Below, piece by piece: positions 9,510 to 20,324 of a stretch of DNA of 64,000 nucleotides. A program made the translations under genes and the position numbers. This DNA comes from Marinobacter nauticus. GTDB lineage: Bacteria > Pseudomonadota > Gammaproteobacteria > Pseudomonadales > Oleiphilaceae. Positions within the stretch are counted from its first letter, which is position 1. The number at the start of each line of letters is the position of its first letter. The notes under the pieces were generated by a model, which worked only from the letters and a program-made list of their open reading frames with translations, made no database searches and was not told where the DNA came from. The DNA lies in the NCBI RefSeq assembly GCF_003634635.1, contig NZ_RBJB01000003.1, positions 124,001 to 188,000 of the forward strand. Reading direction: 5' to 3'.

Positions 9510-10384
9510 CAGTTTGCCTCCTCGTTCTCCGGGGCCGTCTGCCCATTTTCGGGCACCGAGCGCTCTTCCGGCTGAAACACGATCAGCACCAGCCGGCTCT
9601 GGTTGAGGCGGGCTTTCGGCGCGGCCTGAATGGTCACAAAAGGCTCCCCCGGCTCTTTGACGATGGAACTGACCTCTGCCACCGGGTAGCCTCTGGGGAA
9701 TCGCCCGCCAAGACCTGAACTGACCAGCATGTCGCCCTCGCGGATGTCAGCAGTATCCGGTACGTGAACCAGATCCAGCTCATCGGTTTCGCCGTTACCC
9801 AGCAAAATCGAACGCAGACCATTACGCACTACCTCAACGGGAACGGCGTGACTGCTGTCGGACACCAGGAGGACACGGGAGGTGAACTGGCTGGTCTGGA
9901 TCACCTGGCCCATCAGGCCCTCTGCGTCCAGTACCGCCTGACCAGTCGTGACACCATCACTCTCGCCCTTGTTAATGATGATCTCGTGGGAGAACGGATC
10001 CGGGGAGACCCCCACCACTTCGCCCACAATGACCCGGTCATCCAGTACTTCGGAAGAATTCAGCAGCCGGCGCAGCTCGTTATTCTCCGACGCCAGAGCC
10101 GCGTACTTGAGAGCACGACGCTCCAGAATCAGCAGGCGGGTTTTGAGCTCTTCGTTCTCCTGCTGCAGATCATCACGGCTGACAAACAGGCCGGAAAACC
10201 AGTCAGTAAAGGAATATGGGGCATTGCCAAGCCAGTACACCGGTGCCAGACCGGTGGCAAGAGTGCTGCGGACGGTGGTGAGCTTGTCAAAACGGGCATC
10301 GGCAGCGATTAACGCTGCCGATAACAGAACGACGAGAAACAGCCGGAAACCGGGTACCGGCCCCTGGACGAATATGGTCTTAAT
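9509..10384 (-). CDS. mreC: Rod shape-determining protein MreC, with a probable ATT start codon
   Basis: The recognisable MreC body (coiled coil DDLQQENEELKTRLLILERR, then the beta-barrel domain) is open from a GTG at 10240. Starting there would delete the cytoplasmic stub and membrane anchor. The frame continues upstream for 48 codons that read like a normal MreC N-terminus: (I)KTIFVQGPVPGF, then a hydrophobic segment rich in L, V and A. No ATG, GTG or TTG precedes that stretch. An ATT at 10384-10382 lies 7 bases after a GGGAGGG ribosome-binding site and 3 bases after an in-frame TAA. The full protein is then 291 aa. It scaffolds PBP2/RodA from the periplasm. Confidence 0.88.
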   Translation of the reverse strand: MKTIFVQGPVPGFRLFLVVLLSAALIAADARFDKLTTVRSTLATGLAPVYWLGNAPYSFTDWFSGLFVSRDDLQQENEELKTRLLILERRALKYAALASENNELRRLLNSSEVLDDRVIVGEVVGVSPDPFSHEIIINKGESDGVTTGQAVLDAEGLMGQVIQTSQFTSRVLLVSDSSHAVPVEVVRNGLRSILLGNGETDELDLVHVPDTADIREGDMLVSSGLGGRFPRGYPVAEVSSIVKEPGEPFVTIQAAPKARLNQSRLVLIVFQPEERSVPENGQTAPENEEAN

Positions 10385-10404
10385 GGCTTAGCCCTCCCAC
10401 GGGG

Positions 10405-11499
<1,095 letters not shown>

Positions 11500-11662
11500 T
11501 TAGCAGTGAGCACCTACTCAGGCAAGGCGCCATCGGGGCTTCGGGGCTTACCATTCTCACATTTTATGGCTTTAGACGGGGCCAATGTTGCGCGCGGTTC
11601 TGGTAATATGTCGGGCTTTGTTGTCGCCAGGGTTCCGCGCGCAGTTAACCGTGGAGCATGGC

Positions 11663-11771
11663 TGCTTGTGAGGATGGCTTTCCAAAACACGCTCCTTCGG
11701 CACATCCCTGTGTCGCTTGAGCTCCGCCATCCATGGCTTCGCACAGTTTTGGAAAGCCATCCTCACAAGCA
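11663..11771 (+). repeat. Structured inverted-repeat element, copy 1 (mreB/gatC divergent gap)
   Basis: Two arms of 26 bases, 11663-11688 and 11746-11771, are perfect reverse complements (inner end TGGCTTTCCAAAAC). The 57-base core carries two small hairpins, CACA-tccc-TGTG and GCCA-tcca-TGGC. The core matches four other elements in this window. It lies between divergent genes in a 392-base gap (11449-11840), 70 bases from the gatC start and 214 from mreB; the rest of the gap shows nothing recognisable. No T-tract follows the outer stem, so it does not look like an intrinsic terminator. Confidence 0.9.
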
Positions 11772-11840
11772 TCCCCATACGTTATTCCTGGCTTCTAACC
11801 TGACATTAAATTGTTTTCACACACGCTTTTTGGAGGCAAC

Positions 11841-12128
11841 GTGAGCATTTCCCGCGAGGACATCGAGAAAGTTGCCGTGCTCGCCCGCATCAAAGTGGAC
11901 GGCGAGCAGGTTTCGGCTCTGGAGAAGGATCTGGGCAATATCCTGGACCTGGTGGATCAGTTGAGTGCTGCAGATACCGATTCGGTGGAGCCTATGGCGC
12001 ATCCGCTGGATGCCGTGCAAAAGCTGCGGCCGGATGTGGTTACCGAGACCAATCAGCGGGAGGCGTTCCAGGCGATTGCGCCGGCTACCGAGGATGGGTT
12101 GTATCTGGTGCCCAGGGTTATCGAGTGA
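11841..12128 (+). CDS. gatC: Aspartyl/glutamyl-tRNA amidotransferase subunit C
   Basis: 95 aa, usual GatC length, with the family N-terminus (V)SISREDIEKVAVLARI and the C-terminal GLYLVPRVIE that threads around GatA. Start chosen as GTG at 11841 because GGAGG ends 4 bases before it. An in-frame ATG 30 bases upstream would add residues with no family counterpart. GatC stabilises the GatA-GatB heterodimer. First gene of gatCAB. Confidence 0.94.
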   Translation: MSISREDIEKVAVLARIKVDGEQVSALEKDLGNILDLVDQLSAADTDSVEPMAHPLDAVQKLRPDVVTETNQREAFQAIAPATEDGLYLVPRVIE

Positions 12129-12161
12129 TTTGGTCGTCCATCAGAGATTTCGGGATTTATC

Positions 12162-13619
12162 ATGCATAACAAGTCTGTAGCAGAGCTTTCCAGAGAGCTG
12201 GAGAGTGGCAGGATTTCGAGTGTGGAGCTGACGCAGCAGTTCCTGGACCGTCTGAAGACAGAAGACGGCAAGTACAACAGCTTTATTACCATCTCCGAAG
12301 AGCAGGCATTGGCCGAGGCCAGGGCTGCAGACGAGATGCGGGCGGCGGGTAAGGCCACGGTGTGGACCGGGGTGCCCTTTGCTCACAAGGATATCTTCTG
12401 CACCAGCGGCATTCGCACCAGTTGCGGGTCGAAAATGCTGGATAATTTTGTACCTCCCTACGACGCGACCGTGACGGCTAACTTCAAGGCGGCTGGCGCG
12501 GTGTGCCTGGGCAAGACCAACATGGACGAGTTCGCCATGGGCTCGTCCAACGAGTCCAGTTTTTATGGCGCCGTGACCAACCCCTGGGGCCTGTCCGGTG
12601 GTGACAAGCGGGTACCGGGTGGTTCATCTGGTGGTTCTGCGGCTGCGGTAGCGGCACGACTGGTGCCAGCAGCAACGGGCACGGATACCGGTGGCTCAAT
12701 CCGTCAGCCGGCTGCGTTGTGCGGCATCACCGGTTTGAAGCCGACCTATGGCCGGGTGTCACGGTACGGGATGATTGCCTTTGCCTCTTCCCTGGATCAG
12801 GGCGGGCCGATGGCGCGCACGGCAGAAGATGCCGCGCTGATGTTGAATGTGATGGCGGGGCACGATCCGAAGGACTCCACCTGCATTGACCGGGAAGTAC
12901 CGGATTACACGGCCACCCTGAACGAGCCGCTGAAGGGCCTGAAGATTGGCCTGCCGAAGGAATACTTCAGTGACCAGCTGGCTCCGGCGATGCAAGAGCA
13001 GGTTCGTAACGCCATTCGCGAGTATGAAAAGCTGGGAGCGACGGTGAAGGAGGTTTCCCTGCCGAACGCCAAGCTGGCCATCGCAGCGTATTACGTGATC
13101 GCTCCCGCTGAGGCGTCCGCCAACCTGTCCAGGTTTGACGGTGTTCGTTACGGCTACCGCTGCGCAGACCCGAAAGATCTGATGGATATGTACACCCGCA
13201 GCCGGGCGGAAGGTTTCGGTAACGAGGTGAAGCGCCGGATCCTGGTGGGCTCCTACGCCCTCTCCGCCGGTTATTTCGATGCCTATTACCTGAAGGCCCA
13301 GAAGGTTCGCCGGCTGATCCAACAGGATTTCATCAATGCGTTCAGGGAAGTCGACGTGCTGATGAGCCCAGTGTCGCCGACGCCGGCGTTCAAACAGGGC
13401 GAGAAGAACACCGATCCGGTGTCCATGTACCTGGAAGACGTGTTCACCATCGCCATCAACCTGGCGGGTATTCCGGCCATGTCGGTGCCGGCCGGGTTTG
13501 TTGACGGCTTGCCGGTGGGGCTGCAGATTATCGGGGATTACTTCTCCGAAGCGCGCCTGCTAAACGCTGCCCATCAGTTCCAGCAGGTGACCGACTGGCA
13601 CCAGCGTGAACCTCAATAA
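12162..13619 (+). CDS. gatA: Aspartyl/glutamyl-tRNA amidotransferase subunit A
   Basis: 485 aa, amidase-signature family. The Ser-cisSer-Lys centre is visible: Lys in PFAHKDIFC (about 79), the glycine/serine loop [13 protein letters not shown] (about 151-163) and the nucleophile region [13 protein letters not shown]. It releases ammonia from glutamine; the ammonia is channelled to GatB to convert Glu-tRNA(Gln) to Gln-tRNA(Gln), or Asp-tRNA(Asn) to Asn-tRNA(Asn). It follows gatC by 33 bases. Confidence 0.97.
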   Translation: MHNKSVAELSRELESGRISSVELTQQFLDRLKTEDGKYNSFITISEEQALAEARAADEMRAAGKATVWTGVPFAHKDIFCTSGIRTSCGSKMLDNFVPPYDATVTANFKAAGAVCLGKTNMDEFAMGSSNESSFYGAVTNPWGLSGGDKRVPGGSSGGSAAAVAARLVPAATGTDTGGSIRQPAALCGITGLKPTYGRVSRYGMIAFASSLDQGGPMARTAEDAALMLNVMAGHDPKDSTCIDREVPDYTATLNEPLKGLKIGLPKEYFSDQLAPAMQEQVRNAIREYEKLGATVKEVSLPNAKLAIAAYYVIAPAEASANLSRFDGVRYGYRCADPKDLMDMYTRSRAEGFGNEVKRRILVGSYALSAGYFDAYYLKAQKVRRLIQQDFINAFREVDVLMSPVSPTPAFKQGEKNTDPVSMYLEDVFTIAINLAGIPAMSVPAGFVDGLPVGLQIIGDYFSEARLLNAAHQFQQVTDWHQREPQ

Positions 13620-13641
13620 GCCCGGATTAGGAGACGAACAC

Positions 13642-15093
13642 ATGCAGTGGGATATCGTGATCGGGCTGGAAATTCACGTTCAGCTCGCCACCCAGACCAA
13701 GATTTTCTCCGGCTCCAGCACCGCTTACGGTGCCGAGCCCAACACCCAGGCCAACGCGGTTGACCTGGCGATGCCCGGCACCCTGCCGGTACCCAACGAG
13801 CAGGCGTTCCGCTACGCGGTGATGTTCGGCCTGGCCACCAATGCCGAAATCGGCCGGCGCTCCGTCTTCGAGCGCAAGAACTACTTCTACCCGGACCTGC
13901 CCAAGGGCTACCAGACCACCCAGCTGGCCCAGCCCATCGTTGGCCCCGGCTATGTCGATATCGACCTGGCCGATGGCAGCACCAAACGCGTGCGCATTCA
14001 TCACGCCCACCTGGAAGAAGACGCCGGTAAATCCCTGCACGAGGATTATCATGGCATGACTGGCATCGACCTGAACCGCGCCGGCACCCCGCTGATCGAG
14101 GTGGTGACCGAGCCGGACATGACCAGTGCCGAGGAAGCCGTGGCTTTTGCCAAAAAGCTGCACAGCATTGTTACCTCGCTGGGTATCTGCGACGGCGATA
14201 TGTCTCAGGGTTCCATGCGCTTTGACGTCAACATCTCTCTGAAGCCAAAAGGCTCCGACACCCTGGGCACCCGCACCGAGACCAAGAACCTGAACTCGTT
14301 CCGGTTCATGGAACAGGCCATCGCCCACGAAGTGGAGCGGCAGATGGATATCCTGGAAGACGGCGGCGTGATTGTGCAGGAAACCCGCCTGTACAACGGT
14401 GATCGGGACGAGTCCCGCTCAATGCGCACCAAGGAAGAAGCTAACGACTATCGCTACTTCCCCTGCCCGGACCTGTTGCCGGTGGAAATCGACGATGCCT
14501 TCATCGAAGACGCACGCAGCCGCCTGCCGGAACTGCCGGACGCTCGCAGGGCGCGTTTCAAGGAGCAATACGGCCTGAACGACTATGACGCCGGCATCCT
14601 GTCTGCCGACGCCAAACTGGCTGCATTCTTCGAAGAAACCGTGGAACACGGCAAAGATGCCAAGCTGGCCGCCAACTGGATTCAGGGCGAGTTCTCCGCG
14701 CGCCTGAATGCGGAGGAGAAGTCCGTCGCCGAGGCGCCGATTACCGGCGCACAACTGGGCGCCATGGTGACCCGCATCGCCGATAACACACTGTCCTCCG
14801 CCGGTGCCAAGAAGGTGTTCGAGGCGCTATGGACAGGCGAAAACAACGATGTCGATGCCATTATTGAAGCCAAGGGCCTGAAGCAGGTGTCTGATACCGG
14901 CGCCCTGGAATCCATGGTTGATGAGGTGTTGGCCGGCATGCCGGATCAGGTGACTCAATACCAGAACGAGGAAGATCCGAAGAAGCGCAAGAAGATGCTT
15001 GGCGGCTTCATGGGCCCTCTGATGAAGGCTTCCAAGGGCCAGGGTAATCCCAAGCTGTTCAATGAGATTCTCGTTCGCAAGCTCGGCGGTTAA
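13642..15093 (+). CDS. gatB: Aspartyl/glutamyl-tRNA amidotransferase subunit B
   Basis: 483 aa from ATG 13642, preceded by a purine-rich TAGGAGA. This start gives the conserved [15 protein letters not shown]. The N-terminal cradle domain activates the tRNA-bound Glu/Asp with ATP. The C-terminal helical plus YqeY-like domain (about 325-483) binds tRNA. The end [19 protein letters not shown] is characteristic. An upstream in-frame ATG inside gatA (13606) is rejected because it only adds non-homologous residues. Confidence 0.97.
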   Translation: MQWDIVIGLEIHVQLATQTKIFSGSSTAYGAEPNTQANAVDLAMPGTLPVPNEQAFRYAVMFGLATNAEIGRRSVFERKNYFYPDLPKGYQTTQLAQPIVGPGYVDIDLADGSTKRVRIHHAHLEEDAGKSLHEDYHGMTGIDLNRAGTPLIEVVTEPDMTSAEEAVAFAKKLHSIVTSLGICDGDMSQGSMRFDVNISLKPKGSDTLGTRTETKNLNSFRFMEQAIAHEVERQMDILEDGGVIVQETRLYNGDRDESRSMRTKEEANDYRYFPCPDLLPVEIDDAFIEDARSRLPELPDARRARFKEQYGLNDYDAGILSADAKLAAFFEETVEHGKDAKLAANWIQGEFSARLNAEEKSVAEAPITGAQLGAMVTRIADNTLSSAGAKKVFEALWTGENNDVDAIIEAKGLKQVSDTGALESMVDEVLAGMPDQVTQYQNEEDPKKRKKMLGGFMGPLMKASKGQGNPKLFNEILVRKLGG

Positions 15094-15108
15094 GTTTTGG
15101 CTTTAGTG

Positions 15109-15130
15109 AGGGCCGTCTTGTTTCGGCCCT
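15109..15130 (+). terminator. Hairpin after gatB, possible weak terminator
   Basis: AGGGCCG (15109-15115) pairs with CGGCCCT (15124-15130) around an 8-base loop, 15 bases after the gatB stop. Only a mixed AACCTTTT follows, so as an intrinsic terminator it is weak. Confidence 0.5.
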
Positions 15131-15145
15131 AACCTTTTGAGTTTG

Positions 15146-15344
15146 GGGAGGGGCGGGTTTGGAGCCCCCCCTCCCAAAAAACGCTACAAGCACCCGCAAG
15201 CGGGTCCTGCCGGCAATCATGGATTGCTGTCGTTCGTCTGCACATGAAGCTTCGCTTCGTAAACGCTTGCCTCACCCATGTGTGCTTATCTCCGGCCGTC
15301 CATGGCCTCCGACATTTTGGGAAGGGGCTCAAAACCCACCCTGC
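15146..15344 (+). repeat. Structured inverted-repeat element, copy 2 (enlarged; gatB/rimO convergent gap)
   Basis: Imperfect outer arms (about 15146-15181 and 15313-15344) share GAGCCCC and TCCCAAAA-type blocks in inverted orientation. The inside begins CGCTACAAGCAC and ends GGCCGTCCATGGCCTCCGACA, like copies 1 and 4. It is about 75 bases longer because of extra hairpins, ACCCG-caag-CGGGT and GCAATC-atg-GATTGC. It fills most of the 291-base gap between convergent gatB and rimO. Confidence 0.8.
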
Positions 15345-15384
15345 CAGACCATTTAGCGATAGTCCGCTGAGACGATGCCGACAG

Positions 15385-16725
15385 TCAGATCAAACGCCCC
15401 CAGAGATCATGCTCATCCGCATGCTCAACCACGGCCTGAACGATCTGCCCGGGAACCAGGTCGGTTTCGTCGTTCAGGTAGACCATCCCGTCAATCTCAG
15501 GCGCGTCGGCTTTTGATCTGCCAATCGCACCTTCCTCGTCCACTTCATCAATCAGCACATCAATGGTCTTGCCAATCTTTGCCTTAAGGCGGGCAGCCGA
15601 GATTTCTGCCTGTTTGGCCATAAAGCGAGCCAGGCGATCTTCCTTCACGTCCTCTGGGACCGCACCTTCGAGCTCGTTCGCCGACGCCCCTTCCACCGCG
15701 CTATAAGTGAAGGCGCCGACTCGATCCAGCTGAGCCTCGTCCAGCCAGTCCAGCAGGTACTGGAAATCTTCCTCGGTTTCCCCCGGGAAACCCACGATGA
15801 AGGTGGAACGAATAGTCAGTTCCGGGCAGATTTCCCGCCACTTCCTGATGCGCTCCAGGGTCTTGCTGTCATGGGCCGGGCGCTTCATGGCTTTGAGTAC
15901 TCCAGGACTGGCGTGCTGGAACGGGATGTCCAGGTACGGCAGGATCTTGCCTTCGGCCATCAGCGGAATGATGTCGTCCACATGGGGATAGGGATAGACA
16001 TAGTGCAACCGAACCCACACGCCCATCTCACCCAGCGCTTCACACAACGCCTGCATTTTGGTCTTTACCGGGCGCCCCTGCCAGAAACCGGTGCGGTATT
16101 TGATGTCGACGCCGTAGGCGGAGGTGTCCTGGGAAATCACCAGAATCTCTTTCACCCCCGCATCCACCAACCGTTTGGCCTCGTCCATCACGTCGCCAAT
16201 CGGGCGACTGACAAGGTCGCCCCGCATTGAGGGAATGATGCAGAAGGTGCAACGGTGGTTACAGCCTTCCGAGATTTTCAGGTAGGCATAATGGCGAGGC
16301 GTCAGCTTGACGCCCTGCGGCGGCACCAGGTCCACAAACGGGTCATGCTCTTTCCTGGGCGGCACATATTGGTGGACGGCGCCGACCACTTCTTCGTAGG
16401 CATGAGGACCGGACACTGCGAGCACGCCCGGATGGGTTTCACGGATCCGGTCGGCCTCAACCCCCATGCAACCGGTGACGATGACCTTGCCATTCTCACT
16501 GATTGCCTCACCAATGGCGTCCAGGGATTCCTGCTTGGCGGCATCTATAAAACCACAGGTGTTCACCACCACAATATCGGCGTCGTCGTAGGTGGGCACC
16601 ACATCGTAGCCGTCCAGGCGCAACTGGGTCAGGATACGTTCAGAATCTACCAGCGCCTTCGGGCAACCAAGGCTGATAAAGCCTACTTTTCCGCTCTGGG
16701 GCGCGTTTTGCGTTTTCTCGGTCAT
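15385..16725 (-). CDS. rimO: Ribosomal protein S12 methylthiotransferase RimO
   Basis: About 446 aa. It has an N-terminal MTTase domain with cluster-binding cysteines in [18 protein letters not shown] and VTGCMG, then a radical-SAM domain with [17 protein letters not shown], and a C-terminal TRAM domain ending [16 protein letters not shown]. It adds a methylthio group to Asp89 of S12. ATG 16725 is chosen (AGG 5 bases before it, fits E. coli RimO); earlier in-frame ATGs add non-homologous residues. Highly similar to E. coli RimO by eye. Confidence 0.96.
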   Translation of the reverse strand: MTEKTQNAPQSGKVGFISLGCPKALVDSERILTQLRLDGYDVVPTYDDADIVVVNTCGFIDAAKQESLDAIGEAISENGKVIVTGCMGVEADRIRETHPGVLAVSGPHAYEEVVGAVHQYVPPRKEHDPFVDLVPPQGVKLTPRHYAYLKISEGCNHRCTFCIIPSMRGDLVSRPIGDVMDEAKRLVDAGVKEILVISQDTSAYGVDIKYRTGFWQGRPVKTKMQALCEALGEMGVWVRLHYVYPYPHVDDIIPLMAEGKILPYLDIPFQHASPGVLKAMKRPAHDSKTLERIRKWREICPELTIRSTFIVGFPGETEEDFQYLLDWLDEAQLDRVGAFTYSAVEGASANELEGAVPEDVKEDRLARFMAKQAEISAARLKAKIGKTIDVLIDEVDEEGAIGRSKADAPEIDGMVYLNDETDLVPGQIVQAVVEHADEHDLWGRLI

Positions 16726-16923
16726 AAAAGCCTGCAGGATGTCCGGAGCCATGCTCCCGATGAGTGTAGCGGGCAATTTTACCTCACGACCGGAAGAACT
16801 GCAGCAGTAGCACCACCTACTTCGCCACCACAAATCCGCTGACGCAGATCAACTTACCGACTAAAACTGTGACACCGTGTTCAGAATTTTGTAGTAAAAG
16901 TGCCACAATTACCGACAGGATTC

Positions 16924-16952
16924 TTGCTGTTCACTTTTTAAACAGCTAAACT
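16924..16952 (+). promoter_or_regulatory. Sigma70-like promoter of the PilZ gene
   Basis: TTGCTG (16924-16929) and TAAACT (16947-16952) are separated by 17 bases, 35 bases before the PilZ gene start. Both hexamers are near consensus and the region is AT-rich. Confidence 0.5.
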
Positions 16953-16986
16953 TTCAATCGTTTATGCGTTTTTCTGGAAGGCGTTT

Positions 16987-17457
16987 ATGGGAAAGGCAAC
17001 TTCTTTTCAAACCACACATGCCAGAAGAGTGAACATGAAACCTCTTGCCGCCAAACCCAATCTGCGAAACCAGCAGCGGGTGGACGTTTCAACCGACATT
17101 ACCATCGAAAAGCCGGATGGCTGCTGCCTTACCTGCCAGGTATCCAACCTGTCCCGCTCAGGCGTGATGCTCTCCTGTGATCAGGACACCGTCAAACAGC
17201 TGGTTCCGGGCCTGAAAACACCGGCCCCCGGCCACTGGATCGAAGTCAAAACCCGTTTTTCGGTGCCCGTCATTGCAAACCAGCCGGTCACGGTGCTTGC
17301 CGATGGGAACATCGTACACATGCGTCGCATTGCCCGAGACGAGTTCCAGATTGGTATCCAGTTCTGTGAATTCGAAGGTAACGGCTTTGACTATGTCGAT
17401 CGTTACGTTGCCAAATTGCTTTCGGACGCACGTAATCCCTCCAGCGAAGCTCACTGA
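16987..17457 (+). CDS. PilZ-domain protein, probable c-di-GMP receptor
   Basis: 156 aa, single PilZ domain (about residues 28-150). Both ligand motifs are seen: RNQQR (RxxxR, about 28-32) and NLSRSG (the D/NxSxxG motif, about 54-59), so c-di-GMP binding is plausible. ATG 16987 has GGAAGG five bases before it. An internal ATG at 17035 is a possible alternative. No membrane or output domain is visible, and its partner is unknown. It stands alone between rimO (divergent) and cysD, with its own promoter. Confidence 0.85.
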   Translation: MGKATSFQTTHARRVNMKPLAAKPNLRNQQRVDVSTDITIEKPDGCCLTCQVSNLSRSGVMLSCDQDTVKQLVPGLKTPAPGHWIEVKTRFSVPVIANQPVTVLADGNIVHMRRIARDEFQIGIQFCEFEGNGFDYVDRYVAKLLSDARNPSSEAH

Positions 17458-17570
17458 CGGAAGCCAGTGGCGACGTCGCTGGCGTTTACACCCGCCTCGA
17501 GACACCGGCGAAGGCTATATTATTAGAACCTGAAATTCTTACAGCACTCCTTCTTATACCCTAAGCTGCT

Positions 17571-17579
17571 CTGATATAG
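17571..17579 (+). promoter_or_regulatory. Extended -10 promoter candidate for cysDN
   Basis: TGATATAGT, an extended -10 (TGn plus TATAGT), lies 46 bases before cysD. The -35 at 17 bases (TCTTAT) is poor, which suits an activated promoter such as a CysB-dependent one. CysB control is inference from the pathway only. Confidence 0.4.
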
Positions 17580-17625
17580 TTGTTCATCTAAATTACAGCC
17601 ATTACTTCGCCCTCCATGGCAACGG

Positions 17626-18540
17626 ATGAACATGACCACATATAACCTCACCCATCTCAAACAGCTGGAAGCCGAAAGCATCCACATCATTCGGGAAGTG
17701 GCCGCCGAGTTCGACAACCCGGTCATGCTTTACTCCATCGGTAAAGATTCTGCCGTGATGCTGCATCTTGCCCTGAAAGCCTTCTACCCGGGCAAGCCAC
17801 CGTTCCCGTTGCTTCACGTGGATACCACCTGGAAGTTCCGGGACATGATCTCGTTCCGGGACAATGTAGCGGAGAAGTTCGGGCTAGACCTGATCGTGCA
17901 CATCAATGAAGAAGGCGTAAAGCAAGGCGTCGGCCCCTTTACTCATGGCAGCGCCAAGCACACGGACATCATGAAAACCCAATCCCTGAAGCAGGCCCTG
18001 AACAAGTACAAGTTCGACGCCGCCTTCGGGGGCGCCCGCCGGGACGAAGAAAAATCACGCGCCAAGGAGCGGGTATATTCCTTCCGTGACGAACACCACC
18101 GCTGGGACCCGAAGAACCAGCGCCCGGAGCTCTGGAATATTTACAACGGCAAAGTCAACAAGGGCGAAAGCATCCGGGTCTTCCCGCTGTCCAACTGGAC
18201 TGAGCTGGACATCTGGCAATACATCTACCTTGAAAACATTGACATCGTTCCCCTCTATTACGCAGCCGTGCGGCCCGTGGTAGAGCGCGATGGCACCCTG
18301 ATCATGGTGGACGACGACCGCATGCCCCTGAAAGAAGGTGAAAAGCCGATGATGAAATCGGTACGCTTCCGCACCCTGGGCTGCTATCCGCTGACCGGCG
18401 CCATTGAATCCGAGGCCAACACCCTGCCCGACATCATTCAGGAAATGCTGCTAGCCACCAGCTCAGAGCGGCAAGGCCGGGTGATCGACCACGACTCAGC
18501 GGGCTCCATGGAACAGAAAAAGCGGGAAGGGTATTTCTAA
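17626..18540 (+). CDS. cysD: Sulfate adenylyltransferase subunit 2 (CysD)
   Basis: 304 aa, family length. The ATP-pyrophosphatase PP-loop reads [13 protein letters not shown] (about 37-49), and the CysD signature [20 protein letters not shown] follows. With CysN it makes adenosine 5'-phosphosulfate from sulfate and ATP, driven by GTP hydrolysis; this is the first step of sulfate assimilation. ATG 17626 is used; a second ATG two codons later is equally possible. cysN follows one base after the stop. Confidence 0.97.
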   Translation: MNMTTYNLTHLKQLEAESIHIIREVAAEFDNPVMLYSIGKDSAVMLHLALKAFYPGKPPFPLLHVDTTWKFRDMISFRDNVAEKFGLDLIVHINEEGVKQGVGPFTHGSAKHTDIMKTQSLKQALNKYKFDAAFGGARRDEEKSRAKERVYSFRDEHHRWDPKNQRPELWNIYNGKVNKGESIRVFPLSNWTELDIWQYIYLENIDIVPLYYAAVRPVVERDGTLIMVDDDRMPLKEGEKPMMKSVRFRTLGCYPLTGAIESEANTLPDIIQEMLLATSSERQGRVIDHDSAGSMEQKKREGYF

Positions 18541-18541
18541 C

Positions 18542-20200
18542 ATGTCACACCAGTCTGATCTGATTGCAGAAGATATTCAGGCTTACCTGAAGCAACACGA
18601 GAACAAGGAACTCCTGCGCCTGCTCACCTGCGGCAGTGTGGATGACGGCAAGAGCACGCTGATTGGCCGGCTGTTGCATGACACCAAGATGATCTATGAA
18701 GATCACATGGCCAGCCTGAAAACTGACAGCGCAAAAATGGGCACCACCGGCGAAAAACTGGACTTGGCACTGCTGGTGGACGGCCTTCAGGCCGAGCGGG
18801 AACAGGGCATTACTATTGATGTCGCTTACCGTTATTTCAGCACCGACAAGCGCAAGTTCATCATCGCGGACACCCCGGGCCATGAGCAGTACACCCGCAA
18901 CATGGCCACCGGCGCATCCACTGCGCAACTGGCCATCCTGATGATTGATGCCCGCCACGGCGTACTCACTCAGACCCGCCGGCATTCCTACATTGCTTCG
19001 CTACTGGGCATCCGGCACATCGTGGTCGCCGTGAACAAAATGGATCTGGTGGACTTCAGCGAAGAGCGCTTCAATGAAATCCGCGACGACTACCTGGCCT
19101 TCGCCTCACGACTGGGCCTCAAGGATATCCGATTTGTTCCCATCTCGGCGCTGGACGGAGACAACGTCGTCAACAAGAGCAAGAACACCCCCTGGTTTAC
19201 CGGCCAGCCGCTGATGGAAATTCTGGAAACGGTGGAGGTGTCCCGTGACAAGAACCTGGAGCATTTCCGCTTCCCGGTGCAGTACGTGACCCGTCCGAAC
19301 CTGAACTTCCGAGGCTTCTGCGGCACCATCGCCTCCGGCGTGATTCGCCCCGGGGATGCAGTGATGGCCCTACCCTCACGCCGTACCAGCAAAGTGAAGG
19401 AAGTCGTGACCTTCGACGGCAACCTGGACGAAGCCTACATCGACCAGGCGGTCACCCTGACCCTGGAAGACGAGATCGACATCAGCCGTGGCGACATGCT
19501 GGTGAAAGTGGAGGACGAACCGGAAGTCCACAACCGCTTCAATGCCAACATTGTCTGGATGACCGACGCACCGCTGGAAACCGGCCGGCTGTATGACATC
19601 AAGCTGGGCCCCACCTTTACTTCCGGTACCGTGAAGAAAATCCACCATCAGACCGATGTAAACACTCTGGATCAGCAAGCCAATCCCAGCCAACTGGCCC
19701 TGAACGAGATCGGCCTGTGCGAACTGACCCTGAACCAACCGGTCGCGTTTGACGCCTATCAGCGTAACCACGCCACCGGCAGCTTCATCGTCATTGACCG
19801 CCTGACCAACGTAACCATCGGGGCGGGCATGATCGCTGGCCTGGCCGATGGCCTGGAATCCCTGGACCCGGTCACCGCCGAGGAACGCGAACGACGCCTG
19901 GCCCAGAAACCGGCCATCATCGCCTGTAACGGCAAACATGGCCCGGAACTGGCACAGGCCGTTGAGCGAGCTCTGTTCGATCAGGGCAAGACCGCCGTCG
20001 TGGTATCCGAAGAAAATGCGGGCGACGCAGACGAACGCCGTCGGGTAGCGCAGTTGCTGACCGCTCACGGGCTGGTAGCCATTGCCGTGAACCTGGGTTC
20101 GGACATTGCCAACGCCAGTGCCAACGCAGAGAACGAAGCTGACATTCCCGGCGCCGTCTCGACACTGGTCCAGGAACTGATTCGCAGCAAGCGAATCTGA
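18542..20200 (+). CDS. cysN: Sulfate adenylyltransferase GTPase subunit (CysN) with a degenerate CysC-like tail
   Basis: 552 aa, longer than stand-alone CysN. The GTPase part has [15 protein letters not shown] (G1), [12 protein letters not shown] (G3) and NKMDLVDF (G4), followed by two EF-Tu-like beta domains to about residue 445. Residues 446-552 resemble an APS kinase domain in outline: [21 protein letters not shown], then [17 protein letters not shown]. However, the P-loop GLSGSGKST is replaced by NGKHGPEL and the domain is shortened, so kinase activity is very unlikely. It looks like the remnant of a CysNC fusion. PAPS formation would need another cysC. Confidence 0.93.
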   Translation: MSHQSDLIAEDIQAYLKQHENKELLRLLTCGSVDDGKSTLIGRLLHDTKMIYEDHMASLKTDSAKMGTTGEKLDLALLVDGLQAEREQGITIDVAYRYFSTDKRKFIIADTPGHEQYTRNMATGASTAQLAILMIDARHGVLTQTRRHSYIASLLGIRHIVVAVNKMDLVDFSEERFNEIRDDYLAFASRLGLKDIRFVPISALDGDNVVNKSKNTPWFTGQPLMEILETVEVSRDKNLEHFRFPVQYVTRPNLNFRGFCGTIASGVIRPGDAVMALPSRRTSKVKEVVTFDGNLDEAYIDQAVTLTLEDEIDISRGDMLVKVEDEPEVHNRFNANIVWMTDAPLETGRLYDIKLGPTFTSGTVKKIHHQTDVNTLDQQANPSQLALNEIGLCELTLNQPVAFDAYQRNHATGSFIVIDRLTNVTIGAGMIAGLADGLESLDPVTAEERERRLAQKPAIIACNGKHGPELAQAVERALFDQGKTAVVVSEENAGDADERRRVAQLLTAHGLVAIAVNLGSDIANASANAENEADIPGAVSTLVQELIRSKRI

Positions 20201-20221
20201 TTTCCATACACGCCCATTGAG

Positions 20222-20260
20222 AACCCCGGCCCGAACGAAGACGTCGGGACCGGGGTTTCT
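20222..20260 (+). terminator. Intrinsic terminator after cysDN
   Basis: AACCCCGGCCCGA (20222-20234) pairs with TCGGGACCGGGGTT (20244-20257) with one bulged base, followed by TTCTTTCTCT. It sits 21 bases after the cysN stop. Confidence 0.8.
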
Positions 20261-20324
20261 TTCTCTGCCAACCGTGGCACAATCACGCTCCGCCAAGCCG
20301 ACTGAATCTGACAGGAGCTGACCC

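Noticed and set aside
11663..11771. Element copy 1 as an intrinsic terminator
   Set aside because: It lies between divergent genes and has no T-tract after the outer stem on either strand.
11506..11844. Possible small protein gene spanning element copy 1
   Set aside because: The frame is produced by the repeat element itself; similar pseudo-peptides appear at the other copies in various frames.
15129..15356. Short open frames on both strands between gatB and rimO
   Set aside because: They are readings through element copy 2, with no ribosome-binding site and no conserved protein.
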